From Isoetes taiwanensis (taxonomy: Eukaryota > Streptophyta > Lycopodiopsida > Isoetales > Isoetaceae): a stretch of 64,000 nt of DNA. The notes under the pieces are model-generated. The model was not told the origin of the DNA, ran no database searches, and was given only the letters and a program-made list of their open reading frames with translations. The translations under genes and the position numbers were made by a program. The DNA is taken from NCBI GenBank assembly GCA_021234155.1, contig JAJEKV010000094.1:3640535-3704534 (forward strand), written 5' to 3'. Shown here piece by piece: positions 44,766 through 59,600 of the stretch (within the stretch, counting starts at the first letter, position 1; each line of letters starts with the position of its first letter).

Positions 44766-47700
44766 TATTCAATTCAAGATCCTAATATAAGTGTTGGTTT
44801 TGGGTTTAAAGAAACCCTAACTAATTGGAATATGCTTGTAATATGTGTGGCAATGGCATAGATTAGGGTGTAGAAAGGAATAGGAGAGAATATCCCAAGT
44901 GGAGGGCTAGAATAGTAGAAAAGAAAAAGATGTATTAGCGTTTATTTCCACATCCCAGCTCACTTGAATATGTGTTATTCAGGAAAGTCTCAAATTGCAT
45001 GAGTTGTTGGGGTGATCGATTGGAGAGGAGTTTTGGGATAAAAACTTGAACACCGCAAACCCTCTATTCTACGTTAGGTTTAATGACCTCTATGTCTATA
45101 AGCGTTTTACTTTGGTTTTTAAGTCGATCTCCTTCTTGGGTGTCGTTTCCTCATCTACCATGTTCTTGGTTAATGGAGTTCATGAAATCACGATGCCTCG
45201 GCATCGAGATGGTTATGGTGGGCGCTACTAAAAAGGTCTCAAGAGGCCAAGCGAGCTTCTTTGAGATGCCTTCAAGAACTAGGGACTTGCAAATCAAATA
45301 ATTGAGGGTTCTTATTCCCCACTAATTTATTTGGTTGAATTACCTAATGAAATCTAATTCAATTGTCTACTAGGTTGATCTTTAAAGAAGAATAATACTT
45401 GATTTTTGTGCTTCTTCAAGGGTATAAAAGTTTTGTAGTGCTCTTGGAAGGTATAAAAATATATGCGAATGTGTTCCTTTTCTTAACAAGCAAGCAGTCA
45501 ATATTCTTGCGTCTTAGATGTTGTGCATGTTGTATCTCCTTCCCTTGAACGAGCCAATCTTGCATTTGAAGATGGAGGAGATGAATTTGCTTTCCAACTT
45601 CCATCTTCAGGACCACTGAGTTAAAAGATAAAGCGTTGATTTGCCATGTTTGTATGGATAACTTTGATTGAGCTATAAAGCATTTGTTTAGGAATGCATT
45701 ATCTACTTACCAAGAGAAACAACTTCAATAACCGCATGCTAAGAAGATATGCATATAAGCATGATCATCGTCAATACCTTGTCTAGGCATCTTGTCTCTA
45801 CATTTCACGGTATATTATTGTAGGATACGCAAATTATGGCACAAACAAACATTGCTCTGCCATTCAATTTGTGCTCTTGCCCACTTATTTACTTGTCTCT
45901 TGGAATAAACACCTACCACAACAACTTAAGTCCCACCAACAACAAAAACATTGTATTGGAAAATGTATATTACAAGTTGTAGTCCTACTTAGGCATTAAT
46001 GAGGCATTGAGTATACTTTTGTCTCCATACATCAAAAGTCGTACCACAAAGTACTTGTATTACGACTCACGGAGAAGGATCGACAAAAAAAATTGATCTC
46101 TTGTTCCTCTATTTCCGATTCTTCGTAAATTGTTTCATGTGTTATCAATTATCAAGTACTCAATGTATATCATCTATTAATAAACTCATGGTTTCAAGTA
46201 CTTTATTATCTAAAAGTACCAATTTCAATCAAAATGTCAAAACATAACTTTCAACTACGATTTAAGCCACTTCACAAAACATGTACATCCATTCTCTCCT
46301 TTATTACACTTTTCTTTATGCTTCACTTGTCCTAGTTCCATACCAAGCACAAACACTGATACCGCTGCACTCAAATCCCAAAGTGCATATGTCTAACTAC
46401 ATCCTACTCCAACAACACCTCAACACCTAAAAGCGAGAACTTAGTAATGAAAAGTACCAACACGTTCACAAAATGTCAATGTCTTAAAATAGCAATTTGA
46501 TTCAAACACTCTATTGTCTACAACTACAACCAAGCCGCTTCACTCTCTCCCGTGGAGACAACCCTCGTCTGGCGACACCTTGTTAATATTATTGTATGTT
46601 GGATTTGATTGTTGATTATTATTTGTAAACGTAGTACAATTATCTAAAGCTACATAATTTAATTTACATTTTGCTTTTCTAGTTAAAAAAGTAGCCAAAG
46701 TGGTTATAGTACATAATTCAAAAGTTTACTTAAGTCAAATATATATAAAATGTAATAATAATAATAACTTTAGCCAAATTTATATCATAAAATCTTTAAA
46801 AATTTTGAAAATAGCCAAACCATTTTTTTGAAAAAAATATATAGTATGCTTAATTTTTTTTCCACTGGTAGCCTATCATTCCCTCATAGCGGTGCATCTT
46901 GGTGTCCTTGAGGGCCCTTGCACATCTCCACCGGCAAGGGTTTGTCGTGTCCCATTTAGAATTCTGTTTGACCTCAACTTTACCTAGGAGACTAGTCAAA
47001 GCAATTACGAAGACCCGCTTTGAACATGGAATTCTCAAGCTCACAATACCCCGGCGGTCAGATTCAAAACTACAAATAGCAGGTGTATATTGACTTTACA
47101 TCTACATCACCACCTAACGGTGGCACTAAGATCAGGAAGAGGCTCATCTACGGTAGCGGCGGCATGTCTTGGGGGCTTGGTGATGGCTTTCCTTCCTCAC
47201 TTTGCAAGCTTCTTGCAGGGGGAAAACTTGTTTTTTTCTCACGGACCCCTATCTACAAATCGTTCTTTGTGGCAAAGTCGGACCTTTGGTACAAAGTGGG
47301 TGATTAGAAAATTTTTCCTGAAAGAAACATGGGGCCTCACGATTTCATGCAAAGAGGCCTGACAGGTATCTCTGGGAACATCTTGCTCCACTTCATGTGG
47401 GAGCTTTTGTAAGAATTAGGATCATCACCAAGGCTAAAATCTTTCCACGGACTCCCTACAAAGACGCACTACTCTCGGGAGGCACGCCCCTCTGCATCCA
47501 AGAGCCACTTTCCCAGCTGCCCTTGCAAACTACGGGAAGAACATCATCTAATCTTGTAAAAAACAAACTCAAATCTTACCTTCACTACCATGACGGAAGA
47601 TCACCATGCCATGTGAACCTTGACCCACTTCTTGACATGAGATTTGGTAGGGGGCACCATTTGTACAAGGCTCCATGGGGGCGCCTACATGTTTGTTCAT

Positions 47701-48035
47701 AGGCCCCCGTGAACATAACACATGCTATTCACGACCATGGGGCATCTGAGAAACAAAAGCTTCGAGGTCCCTCGGACCATACAAAGCAAAAATCGAGGGC
47801 ACCTCTATTTTGACCCGCACCTCTTAGAAAAGCAGGATATTTTTGGGAGCGATACTAAGGCCAATGCCATAATGAGATTTGGGGGACGAAAAAAGAAAAG
47901 CCACATCAAATGGACTTCTCAATGCATGGATTGTCTCCCATCTATCCATGGTGTTTTAATAAACTTATAAGTGCTTTCTTTTCTCTTGGCCGAATATATG
48001 CCGATGGTTTTTCACTCGATTTGGGTTGGAGTTGC
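44766..48035. other. Spacer between the two gypsy units, first part
   Basis: Presumed remainder of the duplicated unit. AT-rich with TAGCCAAA phrases near 46690-46820. From 46860 to 47970 composition is more even and open frames are longer (47090-47362, 47397-47702), but I recognise no protein. Confidence 0.35.
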
Positions 48036-48590
48036 GAAGAAACCTCATAGGGTTTCTTGTTTGAAACTTAATGTGGTTTCAATGGAAACTTGATGTAGTT
48101 TCCATGAAAGAAACACATCAAGTTTCAATTGAAACCACGACAATTCCATGGATACTATGTTAGGTTTCCTCTATTAGTGAAAACCTTGTAATTTTTCCTT
48201 TATGGAAACTATCGTGGTTACTTTTGAGAAAACTCTATAGGTTTCGCTTTTCAAAAATAAAATAGAAAGAGTCTAAACAGTGTGTAGATTTTGTAACAAA
48301 TTTTCAAGATTGTATGACAAAAATGTAATCTATCCACATGTGTAAAATCTTATATGAAGATTATTCCCAAATGCACGAGGAGTCTTTTTGAGGAGTGTGC
48401 CAACTTTTTTGAATTTGAAGCGCATTAGGTTTCAAAGAAACATAACTATATTAGGTTTATAAGGTTTCCATTTTGGATAGAAACTTTTATAAGTTTCCAT
48501 TCTATAAACTTTTATAAGGCTTCCATTTTTGATAGGAAAACTTTATAAGGTTTCCATTTTGTAAACTTTATAAAGTTTCCGTTTTCCTGA
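48036..48590. repeat. Cluster of GTTTCCAT / ATGGAAAC repeats
   Basis: Many short direct and inverted copies of AGGTTTCCAT and GGAAACTT. From about 48445 to 48580 they form an imperfect tandem array of units near 35-40 bp with core AACTTTATAAGGTTTCCATT. The sequence is low-complexity and could fold extensively. Confidence 0.7.
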
Positions 48591-50115
48591 GCGTGCAAGG
48601 GTGCGGGTGGCAAGATAGAGGAGCTCAGACAAACTATCCAAGGCGTCCAAGCGGAGACCTCGAGGGGTACTAGGTTCTAGAAAGCGATGGCCGGCACTTT
48701 GATTCAAGGGATCATATGCACAATCACGAGACTCTTGCGAGCTCCTCTTTACACTTCTAAAATGCCGAGACCACTTGCGGGAACAACCACCTTTACAAGC
48801 GGGGAGTAGACCAAGGGGGTGGTACTAGTGTGCGAGCCCGGTTTCCTTGTGGCGAGAGTTATGATGAGAGTTTGAGTCACAATGTCCTCGATATCGGACA
48901 TATATTCATTGTTTTTAGTAACAATGTTAAATGCATGTTGTACAATATTGTTGTGAATTGATGAAGAAAGGTTTTCACAAAAAGAAAAGTTTGTGTTTCT
49001 GTGATGCAATACATTATAAAGAAATGATGGCCAAATAAACACACATAATATATTACACCAAAGGTAAAATGCCAACATAAATACTCGAAGATATGTAACA
49101 TTCGAGGTCATTCTGGTGTACAAGCGTCCATTCAAAGTGCAAAACAATCCAATAGGAAGAAATATGGCTCGGGTGCAGCATCAGTATGGGATAAGAACCA
49201 CTCTAACCAGTCTGGAATAAGCTCAGGTGGTTTGGTGCCTAAGACTAATTAACTTTGGTGAACTCGGTGATGGACCATCCTTTTAACGGGCCGGCCAGGC
49301 CCATCGCCATTATATCCTTTCTGCTTGTAGCAAGAAGGCGAGGGGATTGATAGCCATTGGCGGTCATTTGAGCAGAAAATGGTTCACAAAGGTAACGATC
49401 AAAAATCAAATCTACAATCAAGCAGGAACGGAATCAACATATACTGAGATCCAGTCATAAACCAAACTCAAAATCTTTGCCTCATAATTTCGAATCTTTG
49501 TGATTTGGTTGAAAAATTGGTTTAGAAAGATTAGACGTAAGTGGAAGAATGTTTGTGCATGGATTGGATTTCAACTGGAGATGGAGGATACATACCTGAG
49601 CTTGAAATCGTTATTTGGTCATTTTGCAGTTCGAGACGCCTGACAGACTCAAAGGCCAGGTTCCAAATTTGAGCTAAAGCTTATGGTTCCAAATTGAGCT
49701 ATGTTAAGTTTCTATTTTTTGATAACCGGTCAGTAAGATGAGTCTCGGAGACCTTAACTCGGATGTGATTTGGGATACTTTGCTCCAGGGTTGTCGTATC
49801 TGGTGACTACAGGAACAGCATACGGTACTTCCGGATCTTGTTCTCCCTTGTTTTGTGGACTCTGTTCCTCCAGCTGTTTGTAAGTATAATCAAGGTTTTA
49901 TGAAATCAACGAGCAAAATATTTGCGCGTATCGACTAATTCATGGATCAGTCCTCCCTGGGAATCTGTTAAGGCCGAGACAACAGGCGTGTGGATTCAGT
50001 AATAACCACACATAGATTTACATGGGCCCCAACACAAACTGAGGTGATTTGTGCATGGATGAAAGTGGGTGTAGCCAAGTGAAACTATGGGCTAGCGCTC
50101 TGGTGAGGTTTGTGC
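48591..50115. other. Spacer between the two gypsy units, last part
   Basis: A 132-aa minus-strand frame (48749-49147) has a hydrophobic N-terminal half but no family. AGGTTTGTGCATGGAT-type phrases occur at about 50049 and 50105. No gene supported. Confidence 0.35.
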
Positions 50116-50120
50116 ATGGA
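50116..50120. repeat. Five bases before gypsy copy 2 (ATGGA)
   Basis: ATGGA precedes LTR 50121; AAGGA follows the 3' LTR at 61104-61108. One base differs, so this may be a mutated target duplication or an unrelated flank joined by recombination. Confidence 0.4.
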
Positions 50121-50692
50121 TGTCCCAGGCCTCCCGGCATGTGGACTATTCATGCATACAATCCGACTCAGGTCAAGCTCAAGGATCCACAACAGCGGGC
50201 CGGGCCACAAAGGCTCACCCGAAGACCAAGCAGCAGACCATGCAGCCAAAGCCTAAGAGGCGCCGCTGCATAAGTGGACGACCCGCCACCGCCGGGCCTA
50301 AATAGCCAAGATGATTCTAGGCACTTCAAGAGGCAATCGCCAACATTCTAGAATCAGGCCTCCTTCCGTGAGTCGGGCACCGAGATCGGGCCGAAAGTGT
50401 TCATATTGGGCCAAAGGCCATTGTACTATATATATGACTAGAGCTTGCACATGAGTTCTAGATGAGTTTTGAGTCTTGTCTCGCTTTCTTTTTCATTATG
50501 AGAGCTCATGTATTGATATCAAGGAAGCTTACTATTTTCCCTCTCATTTTGTTCCCCTCGTTTCTCTTGTCTTGTTCTCTTTGCAAATCCCACAAGGACA
50601 TAGTCCCCCTGGACTCTCCCTCTCAGATCCACCTCCCGTCCCTCACAGGGCTGTCTTCTTCAGAGTTCCCCGAACCCGTGACACCTCAAACA
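50121..50692 (+). repeat. 5' LTR of gypsy copy 2
   Basis: 572 bp. Its first 25 bases (TGTCCCAGGCCTCCCGG) fit the other LTRs less well than the rest, which resumes with GACTATTCATGCATACAA. Ends CCTCAAACA. Confidence 0.85.
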
Positions 50693-50821
50693 CCGCTGGG
50701 CCAAGGTATGATTAAATCCTACTTTCCCCGCCATGTTCCGTCCAAATTTCACGCCCGAAGAACTCCCTTTTCTCGGCCTATGATCTCGCTTTGAGCCATC
50801 AACAGCTGAAACCGTTTCGAC

Positions 50822-53800
50822 ATGTATGGATCTGCACGGCGACATAGAGGGAGGCCATCTTCGGCCTTTCCAGGGCTCATCCGGCGCCAGGCCCACCCTC
50901 GTGGTCCTCCGTTTCGCCCCAGCCTCCCTCTGCTGCAAACATTGCTCCAAATGTACCGGGCCACCTCACTATCAGAGCCCTATCGCTCCCACCTTCTCAA
51001 CCGCATTTTCATACACCAACATGCCTACATCCATCATTCTTCGTGCCATACGCCTTTTCCTTCACAACCATCATCTCCCGGTGGGCACGGATATCCACAA
51101 GTCTTTTTGCGCCTACCCGTGAATATCCTTTCCTTGCATTTCCCACCGCTTCCTTCCTTTGCTATAACCTTACAGATCTCAAACCAATGCTCAGGCAGCT
51201 TCAGCTCAACCGCAGTCACCCCTTCATCGTGGTCCTTCAGCACCATGCCACCTCCAACTCAACCTCAATATCCTCACTATAATCGTTCTCCGCCCAGCCA
51301 AGCACTTTTCACATCTACCTTTCGTAACCTAAAACCGACTTATCCCACCTTTGGCAACACGAAAGGCAAACCCTTAGACCAAAGTGCTCAGCCCACATGG
51401 AAGAATTTGAGGCTCTAGTCGTCCTAAATGGTCATGCTAACCTCAACTGAAATTCCACATCTTTTCCACCACCGCTGCGGGTTTCCCTCATCAATGGCTC
51501 ATGTCCAACAAAAGCCATTGAAACAAGATCGGTCCGGAAATGAGAACCGCTTTTCTCATTATGGGGACCACTTGGATGATGATCAACTTCATCTCAAGCA
51601 ACTCAATGAACTTCAACAAGAGCCCACTGAGTTCCGCCTGGATTTTGCGTGATCGACTTCACATTCTCGCCAAGAACTCAAGGAGTACCCCAACACGAGC
51701 CGATTTTTGTCCTGGTTTCTCCAAGGACTTCCTCCAAATATTCGACTTTTCATGACGGAATACCAAGGGCCCCAAGACTTTGGAGCAGGCTATTGATCTT
51801 GTCAATCACTCGGGCCAATGTTTCTCCCGTGGGCGGGCTCTTCAGAGCTCCCTTTCATTCCACCTGTTATGGTTCCACAGACGGTTGTCCAAACCCCTCA
51901 ACACGCCAATCCACAATAGCCAGATCTGTGCCATATCTGCAAATACCAAGGCCACTTGGCAAATGAGTGCAACTCCACCAATGGCCCGCCCATTGCAAGA
52001 GATGCAACATGTGCAATCATGCCACCTGAAGAGTGCACTCGCACTCATCCCACACCTTTCCGCAACAAACCGGTTTATCAAGTGCAAAACCACACCTCAA
52101 AGAATAATCGCACTATCAGCAGCCACCACTTCAAAAGTAACCAACTCAACTCTATCAAGAATGTAGAGCAACAACGGGGACCCAACCCACGCCCCTCCTT
52201 TTTTGATCCTTCTAAAGCTCAAAGTGTTATCACCGCCAAGAATGGGGTCATACCACCACGGGCGGCGTTCTCAACTTCCACAAGTTCGTGTACAACTTCC
52301 GGCACCAATCGATTCACATCAGTCCGCCTCACGGCTTACCAACTCGATTGCTAATGGCAAACAAGGCCCGAGACCAGTTCTTAAGAAGCCACCAAGAGCG
52401 CCAAAGAATCACGCTTATCAACCAGCTCCAAAGAATCAACCTCACCGATCAACAAGCACAGAGGAAATTTTTCGTGCACTTAATCCTCCAAATTCAAATT
52501 TGCCATCAAATTGGGTTGGTTTGGTTTCACGCCGCACTGTGGCATCACGCCCCTTGACCATTATTCCAAATGGCACGCAACCCGCCTTTGCAGCTTGACA
52601 CCATTCCTCATGAGGATCTAAAAAAGGTTCACTTTGCACCCGACTTGGAGAAACTAATGCCACATGTCATGCCTAAAGTTCGCCAAAGCATTTTAAATCT
52701 CATGCAAGCCGCTGAAGGTCGCGACGCTAGCGAATGTTCATGCCACCACCGAGCTCAACAAAGACAAGATACACCTTCCACATCTCAACCTCCACGCCTC
52801 GACGTATCCCAATATTGCCGCAGAGGTTGACCTACTCAAAGAAGTTGCCGCTCACTACCACGCACTCCAAAGACCCGTGGAACCAAAGAGATCCTTTTTC
52901 TCATGTGCCTCGAACTCCAAGAGGAGCTTGGCCAAGATCAAAATTCCTTTAAGCTTGGCAACCATTTTGAAACTCTTTGTCCGCTTCTCAAGGACCAAGC
53001 TTACCACTCCCAACCGCTTTAGTTGGGCCGTGGGCTACCTCTACACCCACGGGCCCATGCCACGGGTAATCAAGAAGTCAACCATGTTCAAATAGATGGA
53101 GGTAGCGCTAGCCAATCTCATCACGGATAAACTCCGCAAAACAAATGGGCATCACACAACTCTTTCGCGGCCCCATATGACATCAAGTTGGCTAATGGCC
53201 ATATCACGCTGACCTCAAGGCGCCACGCTTCTTCTTCACATCAACATCGGTGATCTCCGCTTCCCCATGGAATTTGAGTTTGGAAAGCCGGCAAAGATCC
53301 GTGTGACTATGAAATGTTGGTCGGCAGACCTTTTCTCCGCCAGCCAAGAGTATCCATTATCGGGCCACGGACCGCTTAGTCATCACCGATGGTCACCTCA
53401 ATGCCACCATGGACTTGCAAACAAAGCAGATCATTTCGCTGAACATGAAACCCTCTCTTCTCGACACCTGATTCGAGGAAGCTCGAACATTATCGTTCAG
53501 TGCTCCACCGCGAAATCGGCTTCGGCCATCCTACCTGCAATATATGCCGATCCTTGGGGAGAAATGACTTTTGATCGTGACCAGCCGGTTGCTTTAATTG
53601 ACCCACCGCTCCTTGCCATAGAATGCAACGTGTCGATCACTTTTCAGATGCTGAACCTCCCCGCAACTCCCCGTTGATGTACACACCGCCATGAAGCAAC
53701 CTCACGGATGAAACTCAGCCACCTCTTTTTCACCACGCAGAGTGCCACGATCCTCGCTCTCAGCCCAACCTCCTCGCACACATTGTCCAGATAATCGGGT

Positions 53801-56603
53801 GATACCCCATATTCGCACTCCAAAAGAGATCGTGGACGCTGGCAACAATCAGCCCGTCCGACTTGTCGAAATCTTCCCACACCCTATCGTGAATGGCTGT
53901 CAAACTTTTCAAAAAAATTCAAACACATTTTGCCCGAGCTACAGAGATCTTCGAATCAACAAAAGCTTGGGGAACTCACCATTCCTACCAAATCGATGCA
54001 AGACCAGTTTAGCAACGACAGCACGGGCAACCCTAATTACCGCGGATCGCCAAGGCGAAATTGACAAACTCCTTGTCGCAGTTTGATCTATGAGGTCAAA
54101 CATTCAATGGGTGAGCCCCATAGTCATTGCCCTCAAACACAATGGTAAGATCCGCCTCCGTGGTGGACTACCGAAAACTCAATCGTGCCACGGAGCGCGA
54201 TCATTTTCCACTTCCCTTCACGCACTGTGTTCTCGAAGAGGTCACGGACATGAGATGTACTCCTTCATGGATGGTTTTTCCGCTACAATCGTATCTCAAT
54301 CAAAGAGTCTGATCAACTCAAGACTACTTTCACCACCCCGGGGGCACTTTTGCCTACAAGGTGGTCCCTTTGGATTATCAAACTCTCCATCAACGCTTCA
54401 ACGCATCATGCTCTCAGCCATGATTTCATGAAGGAAAATCCCTTCTTACAAATCTTTCAAGATGACTTCTCTCGCCACAGCCCATGGCTGACCATTTGAT
54501 AAATTGAACCTCGCCTTCCGTAAATGTGATGAGTCCCAAGATTAGTCTCAATCCCGAAAATGCACCTTTAAGGCCACCTCGAGTTCTCATAGCCACGTTG
54601 TCGCTGAAAGCGTATCACCACGATCCCCGCCAAAATCGGGCCAGTGTGCTCAAGGCTCAAGCACCACCAATATCAAGGAGACACGCTTCTTTCCCCGGTA
54701 AGGTCAATTATTACTCCACCTTCATACCGGACTAGCAGCCATTGCAGATCCCATTCATAAACTCACGGTGACGAATCCACCGGGCTTGAATTCCCAGCGA
54801 TGTCGCTTTCCAACAACTGAAGCTTTTGCTTACTCGTGCACCGGTTCTTGTTCCTCCTCAATGGGACAAGCCCTTTCATGTTCATGTCGATGTTCGGCGC
54901 TTGCTATTGAGCTGTTTTTCTCAAGAATATGATGCGCATTAATCGACAAACCAAATCGACACGCCACCGAAAACTCAATTCTCGGCTGAGCGCAACTATT
55001 CTCGCCACGAGCGCGGAAGCTTTGGGTCTCATTTTTTCAGGTCCAACGCCTCCGCTACTACCTTTTTTGCAGCCAAATCAAGTTCTTTGTGGACCACCAA
55101 GCACTCCTTTTATTTGATCAACAAGTCCACGCCCACGGGCCGCATTGCTCGTTGGGTCCTTTCTTCCAAGAATTTGCCCCTTTGAAATCGCTCATAAGGC
55201 CGCAAGAAATCTCATGTCGCCCCGGATTATCTTTCACGCATCCACACGATGATCCCTCAACCGAGTCTCGACGCCTTTCCCGATGCTCAAATTTTTAGTC
55301 ACGGAACACCACATTGGTTCCATGATTTTCAGCAGCATTCTCCTCACAGTGCTCTTCCACCGTAAGACGAGACGCCTTCTCCTCGCCAAGCGGCAATCCT
55401 GGCCGACATCAATTTCTCCCGCGAGGTCCGCGGATCACACCATGGTTGCAGGACATCTCTACAAAAGGGTAAGGACACCATCCTTCGACGCTGTGTTCTA
55501 CCTCATGAAGTTCCAGATATTGTTAGAGAAGCTCATCAAGGGCTAGGTGGTGGTCATTTTCATGGTGACACCACGCACGCAAAAATCCTTCTAGCCGGGT
55601 ATTTTGGCCCACGCCTTCAAAGACGCCACGCCCACGCCAAGACGCGGTGATGCTTGCCAGCGTGGGGGACGGCCGACGGCCCGTGACGCCTTCCCTTGAC
55701 GCCGATTGCCACGCCACTTCCCTTCAAAAATGGGGAATGGATTTTGTGGGACCCATCGACCCCTCCCGCGCAGACACCCGCGTCTCGCTATACTCGGTTC
55801 TCACCGACTATGCTACTAAATGGGCGGAAGCTTTTTGCGACTTCCGCACAACACCGCAGCAAGCACAAATCTGTGGTCCTTTATCAACAAATCATCACGC
55901 TGATTCGCTGCCCTACCTGAGAGCTGGTCGCTGATCGTGGTGTCCATTTCATCAATCATACCATAAAGGAGCCGACTTGATTATCTCCCTCGATCCATCA
56001 TCACAAGAGCACACCTTACTATCCTCAAGGTAATGGTTTGGCGTAAAGCACCAACAAGACTCGTCACCATTCTCAAGAAAATTTTAGACGCTTTCACGCA
56101 CGCACCGCAAACAAAACTTCCAACTGCTCTTTTGGGCCTACAATACTTGTTTCAAAATTGCTACAGTCACACTCCTTTCAAATTGGTTTATGGTCATGAA
56201 GCTCTCATGCCGCTTGAATACATCCTTCCAACGCCCGCTTTTCAACCGCTACGCCCATAATCCACCACGCCGCACTCAAAGAAAGGGTCTATCAATTGGA
56301 ACAATTGGATGAACTTCGAAGGATGCTTATATTCGAAGTTCTTCATGGACAACAGCTTGCAAAAATCTTTACATGACAAACGCCCCAAGACAAAAACATT
56401 CAAAGAAGGCGATTTGGTTCTTCTTTATGATTCCAGGTACAAAAATTTTCCCGGAAAGCTTAAGTTTCGCTGGCTTTGGCCCTTATCAAATTGTTCAAGT
56501 GGTTCGACCCGGTTTTCCAACCGGGCCGAAGTTAGATGGCACTCCATTACCTACATCGGTTAATGGTTTTCGCCCAAAACATTTCATCACACGTAAAGCT
56601 TAA
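50822..56603 (+). pseudogene. gag-pol polyprotein of gypsy copy 2, many frameshifts
   Basis: Parallel to copy 1 and better kept in some places. The gag start MYGSA is at 50822. An intact zinc knuckle CHICKYQGHLANEC (CX2CX4HX4C) lies at 51929-51970. The protease active site DGGS is at 53095-53106. Reverse transcriptase runs about 54060-54735: EMYSFMDGF near 54250, VVPFGLSNSPST near 54360, IFQDDF at 54454-54469, VNYYSTFIPD near 54703. RNase H is about 54830-55250. Integrase is about 55480-56260: WGMDFVGPIDPS at 55731, LTDYATKWAEAF near 55800, QGNGLA followed by a stop near 56043, and VYGHEALMPLEYILP near 56188. A chromodomain is not evident. Frameshifts and stops make it non-functional as read. 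Confidence 0.87.
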
Positions 56604-59600
56604 AAATCAACAAACAGATACAAGCTCAAGCAGCAAAACACCACGAAAGTGATTAGAAAGGCAAAGATATTATATTATAGTGGATATTTTTAAAAAATGC
56701 GGGCACAGCCCAAATATTCGCTATGGGCACTGCCCTATATACAAAAAAATGGGCTCGTGAGCCCCATCTACTAAAAAGCCTAAGAAGAAAAAACCCCCTC
56801 CCTGGTTCGAGCAGAGGTAATGATGAGGAGGTGGTAGAGGTTCCCGCCAGGTCCCAAACGAAGGTGCAGAACCACCTCCATCCCGCTGGTATGAGGGCTC
56901 TGGATGTTCAGCCATCCCGAGCACCAGCCATCCATTCGCGACGCCACGATTGTGGCAGCCCGCAGGTCCGCATAGCCATTTTGCACGTGAATCCACTCCC
57001 GACAGCTTGGTGGGCATAGTGCAATTTTTGCTCAAACCTCAGCCCATGCTCGGGCCATAGAATGCCTTTCACTTCCTCCCCGCCTCGCCTTATATAGCCC
57101 ACCGAGGAACTGCTAGTCGACGTGGACCAATCGAAATTTGCCAACGTGTTTGCAATGCAAGGCTCTTTCTAAACGGAGAATCTTTTTCTCCCGGCCAAGA
57201 TATCTAGCCCCTGGTACCTTCTCACATTCATTCGCTTTAATGATATCCCACTTCGAAGTTGCCAAGATTAAATGCCCTTGCTTCTTTTTATACCCGCCCA
57301 ACATTAAACCGTGTCCTTTGGCCACCTTGGCACATCCGCCATTCTCTCACGACCCATCTCCACCGCTTCATTTTTCTCCTTTGTTGTTCGGGACTTAGCC
57401 AAATTTTTTGCCTCTCCATCTCATCCTTGGCATCTTTCGACACCCCGCACCATCAACGTTGCGCTTTCTCATCATACCTCTTCGCCTCCAGCTGCGCCTC
57501 TAAACTTTTGTCGCTCCTCCATACCGTTTGGCTTTCGCCCTCCGCCTTTGAATCAATCGTTTTTCTGCACATCTTTACCATGGCTGCACCAAAATTTTCT
57601 ACACTTCAAGCTACCGCTTCCGTGGACCCGCTCTTTTTGATCAGATCCTTCTTGACGCCAACTTTCCGGTAGAAGCCCTTGTTGGCCCGATAAATCGCGA
57701 AGTCGCCAACGCAATAAGCTTTACGTAATTCTCTCAAATGGAACTCCCGGCTCCAAATCCCCGCACCGCTGAAGGCCATCGCTAACATCATCAACAGCCA
57801 AAGCATGGATACACAACCGTGGTTGATGGCACCACCATTTCGGGCACACTCAACACTTGATTTCGTAGGTATTCCATATTCCTTTGCAAACTCCCTTTGT
57901 TTATCTTTGGTCTACCATCTACAGATCTAGATGTCACCGAAGTTTGGTGCACCTCCTTATCATGCCAATGTACATCGCCTCGACAAATATCGACAAACCC
58001 CATGAAACTTTTGTTAAGTTTTTCGTGGGCGCAGTTCCTTTGGGTATTCTATCAAGAACACCCATATCAATAAGCCTTTCTATAATATGGTGCTCACGGC
58101 TACACACTCCAACCACCACATAGATTGGCCCCAATTGTCGTTTCTACCGTTTTTCCAAGAAGTGGACCGCCTTCGGGTTGCCACTTCCATTTCAAAGTTT
58201 CGTGGGAGGCCACCTTCAAGCCATTGTCCGCCATTACTTTCCTCCCACACCACAAAATTCTCATAATTCCACTCAATGTCCCTTCCCAAGACTCACCAAG
58301 TTGGCACTTCACGCCCTTCTTCCCCGGGTCATGACCAAAATCTGCACTCCCATGTCACTGTCTCCTCCTCCTCGCTACACCATCCAGGGCCACACCACAT
58401 CTCCCAAACATCACAAAACAGTAACAAAGAAGGCTCCACCACCACAAAGACCCTCGCTACCGCTATCAATATCAGCAGGATGCTCAAGCCGGCCGTTCTA
58501 AAGTTACAAGAATCCCAAGAAGCTCTTATGAACGGGGTTCAAACGCACTAGAGGGCCTCGATGCAAGATAATCGCGGACCTTCAAGTCACCACGCCTGCT
58601 GCAACTTTGAGGCCAAACTTCAAGACAAGCACGAGCTCTCTTTACAGCTCATACGATCTCAAAAGTGCACGTGATCGTCAGCCAACTTGCCGAGACAATG
58701 TGCTCACCCAATCAGAAATTCAGAATTTGTTGGAGCAAAACAAGTCCAAAGACACTCTCCCGGGTGCCAAGGAAAAGATATTTCTAAGCTCGACGCCTTT
58801 GTACTCGAAAGCTTTGTGACAACCATACAGCACCAAGTTCAAACCTTACAGAGCGGGATGCTCAAATTGCCTCCTTCGACGGCTCGCCTCAGCTTTCACA
58901 CGCACTCCTCACCACCTCTCTCCAAGATCGCCTTACGAGGTGCGTAAACGTAAGATTATTGATGACGCCGGAGATTGCCGTGTTTCGCCTTAATGCTCCG
59001 TGGCAATCCTCCTCCTGTGTCAACAATTCTCGTAAACGGGTCCGCGGACCAATCACGCCTTCTGCTAGAAAAGGACAACCGGATCCGGTGATCTTGAACA
59101 ACAAAATGCGAGAAGCTATTCACCGGCCGATGAGGCTCAAGCAAAACTCGACGGCCATCAATGCCATTGTCAACAACCCGCTTTTTGACTTCCCGGTTCC
59201 TTCCTCCTATCATGATTATGTGGTTGCCCGCCGCCACCTATTCCTTCCGGCGGCATGCGGCCGATGGACCCGTGGATGTTCCCCACCCACCGCAGATTTT
59301 TCTTCTGATCCGCCCGAACTCACCATTGAAGACAAAGGTTTATGCTGGCCCTTTTTGGTCTTTGATCTCATACAATCGCTACCATCCGGACTTTGTCACC
59401 TTCAGAGTTGTTCAGCCCATGGCTTACATTTTTCATGATTTTTACCCGGTGATACACGTGAAAACGTTTCGGGATGGGCCACGCCAAGATCTTTCGTGGT
59501 GACCCCACTTTGCAATGGTTGCTTCGTGATAACAACCCCTATCTTGCTGATCATGCTCGCACCCACACTCTTCATCGAGTACATGCCCCGAAGCTTGCCA

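Noticed and set aside
46860..47970. Coding-like region between the gypsy units
   Set aside because: Open frames are short, shift often and show no motif; kept only as a described spacer.
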